Part shown: one piece after another, positions 7,038-11,271 of the stretch | Layout of the letters: the number at the start of each line of letters is the position of its first letter | Numbering within the stretch: the first letter of the stretch is position 1 | Assembly: GCA_028679485.1 (NCBI GenBank) | Contig: JAJRBL010000302.1 | Span: forward strand, 1 to 11,271 | Length of the DNA stretch: 11,271 bases | Source of the DNA: Methanospirillum sp. | GTDB lineage: Archaea; Halobacteriota; Methanomicrobia; Methanomicrobiales; Methanospirillaceae | Direction of reading: 5' to 3' | Program-made: the position numbers and the translations under genes | Notes under the pieces: model-generated | The model's database searches: none | Told to the model about the DNA's origin: nothing | What the model saw: only the letters and a program-made list of their open reading frames with translations

Positions 7038-9055
7038 CAGATAACCGTCCGTGTTACGGAGAGATCAGGGTTCAGTATTGATTTGGTAGTGGAGCGGGCT
7101 ATGGACTTCAGTTTATCCAGGAATAGATCACGGTTATCCGGAACCAGAGCGAAATTCAGGACTTCTTCGATATTTTCAACAGGTATGATCTCGATCTTTG
7201 ATAGATACTCATCCTCGATGAGGACATCACCCAGGTTTGCCTTGGGAATCAGCACTTTCCGGATCCCGGCCTTGGAGGCAGCCTCGATCTTGTAGGTTAC
7301 CCCTCCCACCGGGAGGACATCCCCCCTGACTGACAATGACCCGGTCATGGCGATATCCTGCCTGACAGGTATCTCTTCCAGGGCACTGATAGCAGCTGTT
7401 GCCACCGTGACCGAGGCCGAATCACCTTCAACACCCTGGTATGTCCCGATAAACTGGATATGAATATCGATATTCCGGATGTCCTTCCCGGTAAACCGTT
7501 TCAGGATTGAACCGACATTTTTGATCGATTCCTGGGCAATCTCCTTGAGAAGACCGGTTGCAATAATCTCTCCGCCATCCCCCTGTGCAGGAGATATTGC
7601 AGCCATTATCGGAAGGACAGAACCGGCATCGCTGCCCATGACAGCAAGCCCGTTTACTCTCCCGATCTCGGTACCCTCAACCACGGCGAGTTCATACTCG
7701 CGTGTTCTCCTGATCACCTGGGCAGAGATCTGATCTTCGATCGAACGTGCAGCCTTCTTTGCCTCGATTACATGCCGCCGGGTTGTCAGTTCGGCTCCTT
7801 CCTGCCGTGCCAGGTCCCCGGCCACCCTGATGAGACCACCCATGTCACGCAGTTTCAGGGTAAGGTACCCTTTACGGTTAGACCGCCGTTTCGCCTCGTG
7901 CATGACCTCATCTATGGCACTCTTGTCAAAATGGGGGATCATCCCGTCATTCTTGATCTCCTGTGCGATAAACCTGATGAACTTCTCACGGTTTTCCGGG
8001 GTGTCGGGCATGGTGTCTTCCATGTAGAGTTCATACCCGTTTCCGCGGATACGGGACCGGAGTGCCGGGTGCATTCCCTCAACTGCATCGAGATTGCCTG
8101 CAGCTACCATGACAAAATCACAGGGAACCGGTTCGGTCCGGACCATCGCCCCGGAAGAGCGTTCACTCTGTCCGGTGATGGAAAATTCTCCCTCCTGCAT
8201 CGCAGTGAGAAGGCTCTGCTGGGAGGGAAGACCAAGGGTATTGATCTCATCCACGAAGAGGACTCCCTTGTGGGCCCGGTGTATCGCCCCTGCCTCAACC
8301 CGGTCATGCGCAGGTGTTTCAAGACCGCCTGATTGGAACGGATCGTGCCGTACATCACCCAGCAGGGCGCCAGCATGGGACCCCGTCGCATCTACAAAGG
8401 GTGCGGTAGTCGTCTTGTCATTGGAGACGAGGAGCTTGGGTACCATCTGCTCCTCCCGGGGAGTAGCATACCGGAGTGCCATGAAGATAAAGGCCGCTGC
8501 AATAACCCCCATCAGCATCTGGTACGTGAAAAGGGAGTACCCAACGATCCCGATCAACAGGATAATGATTATCGTGTTGCGAAACTGAGCCTTCTTCCTC
8601 GCCTCTGCCTTATGGGCAGTAACAATCTCCTTCCCCCTGCCTGATTTTACCGTCCGGATAATCGGTTCGTTCTGGTCATCTGAATTCGGATATGCAAGGA
8701 TGTCCTGCATCTCCTCCTTGGGTAACAACTCAGCCATGGCCTTAGCCAGCATCGACTTGCCGGTTCCCGGTGTTCCGATCATCATGACATGCCGGCGCTG
8801 GATTGCGGCTTTCCTGATCACCTCAACCGCATGTTCCTGCCCGATAACCTGGTCAATAAGATTATCAGGAACCTTGACTGAACGAGACGTTCCGTCGTCA
8901 GGTTCTGATGCTTCAGCCGGTTCTGCCGGTGCAGGCGCATCAGACCAGTCATTCGTGCCAACATGCCCATTGCTATCTAATGCGGGTTCATTACTCCCCA
9001 CTTGCGGATTATCTGCAATATTGTTATCTTCCGACGATTCATACACCCGTATCAT
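7037..9055 (-). CDS. lonB: ATP-dependent membrane protease LonB, archaeal type
   Basis: Membrane-anchored AAA+ serine protease that degrades damaged and regulatory proteins in archaea. The 672 residues contain Walker A GTPGTGKS at 94-101, then an insertion with two hydrophobic helices (about 160-177 and 179-196) typical of archaeal LonB, Walker B LFVDE at 266-270, an arginine-rich sensor region near 333-337, and the protease domain with catalytic S546 in GDSAS and K589 in TYKIEAA. The first 60 or so residues form an acidic, proline- and alanine-rich extension before the usual start of the family ([12 protein letters not shown] at 62-73). The ATG at 9055 has AGGTG 11 bases upstream. It is first gene of the lonB-tldD-tldE-aroD operon and divergent from prs across 85 bases. 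Confidence 0.96.
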   Translation of the reverse strand: MIRVYESSEDNNIADNPQVGSNEPALDSNGHVGTNDWSDAPAPAEPAEASEPDDGTSRSVKVPDNLIDQVIGQEHAVEVIRKAAIQRRHVMMIGTPGTGKSMLAKAMAELLPKEEMQDILAYPNSDDQNEPIIRTVKSGRGKEIVTAHKAEARKKAQFRNTIIIILLIGIVGYSLFTYQMLMGVIAAAFIFMALRYATPREEQMVPKLLVSNDKTTTAPFVDATGSHAGALLGDVRHDPFQSGGLETPAHDRVEAGAIHRAHKGVLFVDEINTLGLPSQQSLLTAMQEGEFSITGQSERSSGAMVRTEPVPCDFVMVAAGNLDAVEGMHPALRSRIRGNGYELYMEDTMPDTPENREKFIRFIAQEIKNDGMIPHFDKSAIDEVMHEAKRRSNRKGYLTLKLRDMGGLIRVAGDLARQEGAELTTRRHVIEAKKAARSIEDQISAQVIRRTREYELAVVEGTEIGRVNGLAVMGSDAGSVLPIMAAISPAQGDGGEIIATGLLKEIAQESIKNVGSILKRFTGKDIRNIDIHIQFIGTYQGVEGDSASVTVATAAISALEEIPVRQDIAMTGSLSVRGDVLPVGGVTYKIEAASKAGIRKVLIPKANLGDVLIEDEYLSKIEIIPVENIEEVLNFALVPDNRDLFLDKLKSIARSTTKSILNPDLSVTRTVI

Positions 9056-9140
9056 TATAATCTAGACACCTGCAATACCGTTCGTGGTAATTATTTCATG
9101 GACAATTGTTTAAGTACTTTCAGCCAATGCTTATGGAATC
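9056..9140. promoter_or_regulatory. Divergent lonB/prs promoter region
   Basis: These 85 bases hold the start signals for both directions. For prs, a clear TATA element TTTAAGTA is at 9109-9116. For lonB the best signals on the - strand are weaker: TTAAACAA overlapping the prs TATA box (about 9105-9113), or AAATAATT at about 9090-9097, plus AGGTG at 9067-9071 as ribosome binding site. If the first is used, the two promoters share the same DNA and could not be occupied at once; this is inference. Confidence 0.5.
9109..9116 (+). promoter_or_regulatory. TATA box of prs, leaderless promoter
   Basis: TTTAAGTA lies 32 to 25 bases before the prs ATG at 9141, which places the transcript start within about two bases of the ATG. 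No good Shine-Dalgarno site precedes the ATG. Confidence 0.55.
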
Positions 9141-9995
9141 ATGAAGGTCGTCAGTACGCAGCGGTCCCAGGTTTTGGCAGGACGGCTTGCAACTGCAATG
9201 AATATTCCATTAATTGATGTCAGATGGCAGAAGTTCCCTGACGGGGAGATTTATCTGAGGGCGGAAGAATCGTCAGAACAGATCATAATCATGGGGAGTG
9301 TTCTTACCAGTGATGATCTGGTGGAACTGCTCCTTCTCAAGGACGCTTTTCTCAGTTCCGAAATAACCCTCATTATACCATACATGGGATATGCAAGACA
9401 GGATAAACAGTTTAATCCCGGGGAACCGTTATCTGCCCGTGCAGTGGCAGGCATCCTCGGCATGAATGCAAAACGTGTGGTAACGATTAATATTCATGAA
9501 AAAACGGTGCTGGATCATTTCGGAACAACTACCACGGACCTCTCCCTTTCTTCCCTTATGGGAGGGAGAATTGCGGAGTTATCCCTTGATAATCCCCTGA
9601 TTCTCAGTCCTGATGAAGGAGCGCTCTATCTCGCCCGGGACATCGCCGGTTCCGGAGGCTGGGAGAGCGATTACCTTCAGAAGACACGCCTTTCAGGAGA
9701 ACTGGTACGGATTGAACCAAAGGAGGTGTCTGTACGGTCACGTGATGTCGTAATTATCGATGATATCATCTCCACTGGTGGAACCCAGTCAACAGCAGCA
9801 AAAATGCTCATGGAACAGGGTGCAAAGGCGGTTCATACCATCTGCGTTCATGGCGTTCTTGCAACAGGAGCATATGCAAGACTCCTCAGTTCCGGAATTT
9901 CCAGTGTCTCCTGCAGCGATTCCATCGAACGGGCCTGCAGTACCTACTCCGCAGCCCCGGTCCTCTCGGAATATCTACGAACCATCCCACTATGA
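9141..9995 (+). CDS. prs: Ribose-phosphate pyrophosphokinase (PRPP synthetase)
   Basis: Makes PRPP from ribose 5-phosphate and ATP, the precursor of nucleotides, histidine and tryptophan. The 284 residues match the archaeal enzyme: FPDGE at 32-36 in the N-terminal domain, PYMGYARQDKQF at 80-91, H119 in the NIHEK segment with HF following at 126-127, the K181/R183 pair in QKTRLSG that forms the catalytic loop, and the PRPP-binding motif VVIIDDIISTGGT at 203-215. It is shorter than bacterial Prs (about 315), as is common in archaea. Two other ATGs at 9127 and 9134 are out of frame, so 9141 is the start. It overlaps nob1 by four bases (ATGA), so the two are cotranscribed and probably coupled in translation. 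RpiA elsewhere in the window supplies its substrate. Confidence 0.95.
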   Translation: MKVVSTQRSQVLAGRLATAMNIPLIDVRWQKFPDGEIYLRAEESSEQIIIMGSVLTSDDLVELLLLKDAFLSSEITLIIPYMGYARQDKQFNPGEPLSARAVAGILGMNAKRVVTINIHEKTVLDHFGTTTTDLSLSSLMGGRIAELSLDNPLILSPDEGALYLARDIAGSGGWESDYLQKTRLSGELVRIEPKEVSVRSRDVVIIDDIISTGGTQSTAAKMLMEQGAKAVHTICVHGVLATGAYARLLSSGISSVSCSDSIERACSTYSAAPVLSEYLRTIPL

Positions 9996-10480
9996 AAGAA
10001 GATGAGAAGGCACCGCTGTTTTCAGTGCTGGATACATCGGCTTTTTTTCTCCAGGTATCGATTCCCGGAAGATTATATACGGTCAGAAGGGTAGCCGACG
10101 AACTGAAGGATCTCCGCGGGAAGGCACGACTAGCCGTACTGGTCTCCCAGGGGCTGTATATCTGTGAACCTGATCCCGACTCGGTACAAAAAGTTACCGG
10201 GATGGCTGAAAAGTCAGGTGACAGATCGGTTCTGTCAGAGACTGATATCGACCTCCTTGCCCTCGCCCTTCAGATCGGAGGTACGCTCTTCTCAGACGAT
10301 TTTGCCATGCATAACACAGCCCAGTACCTGAACATTCCGGTCCATCCCCTGATGCAGAAGAAAGCAAAGACCAGAAGATGGAAGATCCGGTGTTCAGGGT
10401 GCGGAAGATACCTCGAGGAGATGCCACCCGACTCGCTCTGCCAGATCTGCGGATCGCTTGTAAAACGAAAAATTAAATAG
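9992..10480 (+). CDS. nob1: Endoribonuclease Nob1 (PIN domain and zinc ribbon)
   Basis: Nob1 cuts the 3' end of precursor 16S rRNA during maturation of the small ribosomal subunit. The 162 residues start with a PIN nuclease domain: acidic metal ligands D14 (VLDTSAF), E37 (ADELKD), D85 ([10 protein letters not shown]) and D102/D103 (FSDDFA). A basic linker (KKAKTRRWK, 123-131) leads to a zinc ribbon with C134, C137, C150 and C153 in two CxxC pairs. This domain order and the length fit archaeal Nob1 and distinguish it from toxin-type PIN proteins, which lack the ribbon. The start overlaps the prs stop codon as ATGA, with no separate ribosome binding site. Pairing of a ribosome maturation factor with PRPP synthesis suggests growth-linked expression. 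Confidence 0.93.
   Translation: MKEDEKAPLFSVLDTSAFFLQVSIPGRLYTVRRVADELKDLRGKARLAVLVSQGLYICEPDPDSVQKVTGMAEKSGDRSVLSETDIDLLALALQIGGTLFSDDFAMHNTAQYLNIPVHPLMQKKAKTRRWKIRCSGCGRYLEEMPPDSLCQICGSLVKRKIK
10466..10479 (+). promoter_or_regulatory. BRE and TATA box of gfcR inside the end of nob1
   Basis: CGAAAA (10466-10471), a good match to the archaeal TFB recognition element, directly precedes ATTAAATA (10472-10479). The TATA part lies 31 to 24 bases before the ATG at 10503, predicting a leaderless transcript. These bases also encode the last lysine- and isoleucine-rich codons of nob1, so coincidence with an AT-rich coding tail is the main alternative. Confidence 0.5.
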
Positions 10481-10502
10481 GTATACGAAAATCTCAGTTC
10501 TG

Positions 10503-11099
10503 ATGTCAACATTGGATGAATTGATCCAGAAAGCACGGCATTTAAGGAGTGAAGGGCATAGTCCGGGACAGATAGCTGATGAATTGTCACTTTCCATGGA
10601 GACCGTCACCTGGCTCCTGACGCAGGAGAAAGGAGCGGCTACCCCGAAGGATGTGCACATTGACTGGAGTGCAGTAAGCGGGGAGTCACAGCTTCTGGAT
10701 GAGAGTGCGATGATGTTGCTCTCCCTGCTTCATCTCAAGCAACCGGAAGGACCATTGCCACAGATATTCATCGGAATTGCCATTTCAGGGATTCCATTCG
10801 CTACCCTCATGGCTATATCAGAGGGAGTGAGGCTTGGTATTTACCACCCTGCAAAACATGCATCAGGAGATGAGCCGGTGGGATCCATGAGCGGCAACTT
10901 TGGAGTGCAGACCGGTGAGAGATGCGTAGTGGTTGACGATGTAATCACATCAGGAAAAACGCTCCAGGAAGTGATTGGATACTTAAAACGACATGGAGCG
11001 GTTCCGATTGCCTGTTGTGTCCTGTTTGACAAGCGCGGTATCAGGGATATCGACGGTGTTCCAGTTTACCCTCTGTTTAAGATCTCACGAATCGACTAA
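10503..11099 (+). CDS. gfcR: GfcR-type regulator (HTH plus phosphoribosyltransferase domain)
   Basis: Formerly annotated as orotate phosphoribosyltransferase-like protein; in haloarchaea the homologue GfcR is a transcription activator of sugar catabolism. The 198 residues begin with a helix-turn-helix (about 3-42, core at [18 protein letters not shown]), then a type I phosphoribosyltransferase fold with [10 protein letters not shown] at 91-100 and the PRPP-binding motif [12 protein letters not shown] at 142-153. The flexible loop around 113-133 ([19 protein letters not shown]) lacks the lysine-rich catalytic pattern of true orotate phosphoribosyltransferases, in keeping with a sensor rather than an enzyme. 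It follows prs-nob1 after 22 bases and has a probable promoter of its own. In a methanogen its targets are unknown; a role in gluconeogenesis or pentose supply is inference. Confidence 0.88.
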   Translation: MSTLDELIQKARHLRSEGHSPGQIADELSLSMETVTWLLTQEKGAATPKDVHIDWSAVSGESQLLDESAMMLLSLLHLKQPEGPLPQIFIGIAISGIPFATLMAISEGVRLGIYHPAKHASGDEPVGSMSGNFGVQTGERCVVVDDVITSGKTLQEVIGYLKRHGAVPIACCVLFDKRGIRDIDGVPVYPLFKISRID

Positions 11100-11131
11100 C
11101 GGATCCTATCTGCTCCTACCAACTCACAAGA

Positions 11132-11139
11132 TTTATATA
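11132..11139 (+). promoter_or_regulatory. TATA box of the thermosome gene
   Basis: TTTATATA, identical to the tbp octamer, lies 47 to 40 bases before the ATG at 11179. Transcription should start near 11162, leaving a leader of about 17 bases that contains the ribosome binding site GAGG. Confidence 0.7.
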
Positions 11140-11167
11140 GAACTTTAAATCCACCTGTAATGAAACT

Positions 11168-11173
11168 GAGGAT
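11168..11173 (+). promoter_or_regulatory. Ribosome binding site of the thermosome gene
   Basis: GAGGAT with the GAGG core ending 7 bases before the ATG at 11179. An ATG at 11160 is in another frame and upstream of this site, so 11179 is the start. Confidence 0.6.
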
Positions 11174-11178
11174 AATCC

Positions 11179-11271
11179 ATGCTTGTTCAACAACCGGTAA
11201 TCATTCTTAAACAGAATGTCGAGCGTACGCAGGGATATGAAGCCCAGCGCTCCAATATTGCGGCGGCAAAG
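11179..11271 (+). CDS. Thermosome subunit (group II chaperonin), 5' end only
   Basis: Subunit of the double-ring archaeal chaperonin that folds proteins using ATP. Only the first 31 codons are in the window and the gene runs off the right edge. The visible sequence has the family N terminus: a short lead, then PVIILKQNVERTQG (residues 6-19) and EAQRSNIAAAK (21-31), matching the ILKEGTERTxGxxAQRxNIxAAK pattern of thermosomes. ATPase motifs lie beyond the edge. Which paralogue (alpha, beta) cannot be told from this piece. It has its own promoter and ribosome binding site and is not in an operon with gfcR. Confidence 0.88.
   Translation, partial: MLVQQPVIILKQNVERTQGYEAQRSNIAAAK

Noticed and set aside
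7772..8332. 186-codon + strand ORF inside lonB
   Set aside because: It is the antisense shadow of a strongly conserved protein; no domain seen.
1..11271. CRISPR array, defence island, prophage, transposon, tRNA or rRNA
   Set aside because: No regularly spaced repeats, transposase or phage-type proteins, inverted terminal repeats or cloverleaf sequences were seen; all large ORFs belong to housekeeping families.

Overview
The window reads as ordinary chromosome of a methanogenic euryarchaeon, most likely of the order Methanomicrobiales. Supporting this are a TATA-binding protein, a membrane-anchored archaeal LonB protease, an archaeal PRPP synthetase, the rRNA endonuclease Nob1, a GfcR-type phosphoribosyltransferase regulator and the start of a thermosome gene. 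Base composition is moderate, genes are tightly packed, and several promoters are of archaeal TATA type. The species cannot be fixed from sequence alone. I see no mobile element, CRISPR array, tRNA or rRNA gene.

Layout: (1) + strand, 1-1166, the C-terminal part of an AMP-forming acetyl-CoA synthetase, followed by tbp (1208-1768) with its own strong TATA box and a T-rich terminator. (2) A 196-base convergent gap (1769-1964) that can fold into an extended stem-loop structure. (3) - strand, surE then rpiA (3515 down to 1965), apparently with their own promoter at about 3545. (4) - strand, lonB-tldD-tldE-aroD (9055 down to 3658), four genes with overlaps or a one-base gap, clearly an operon; tldE starts with TTG. 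(5) + strand, prs-nob1 (9141-10480) joined by an ATGA overlap, divergent from lonB. (6) + strand, gfcR (10503-11099) with a promoter embedded in the end of nob1. (7) + strand, the first 31 codons of a thermosome subunit, with a TATA box and a ribosome binding site.

Functional threads: RpiA supplies ribose 5-phosphate, Prs turns it into PRPP, and GfcR carries a PRPP-binding fold joined to a DNA-binding domain. SurE dephosphorylates nucleotides. LonB and the TldD/TldE pair are proteolysis machinery; the thermosome and LonB are both protein quality-control systems. Tbp, prs and gfcR have TATA elements placed about 24-32 bases before the start codon, which predicts leaderless mRNAs, whereas the thermosome gene has a short leader with a Shine-Dalgarno site.

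I did not find a convincing undescribed system. The best leads are the structured convergent spacer, the altered nucleotide-site motifs of the acetyl-CoA synthetase, the acidic N-terminal extension of LonB, and the protease operon that ends in aroD.
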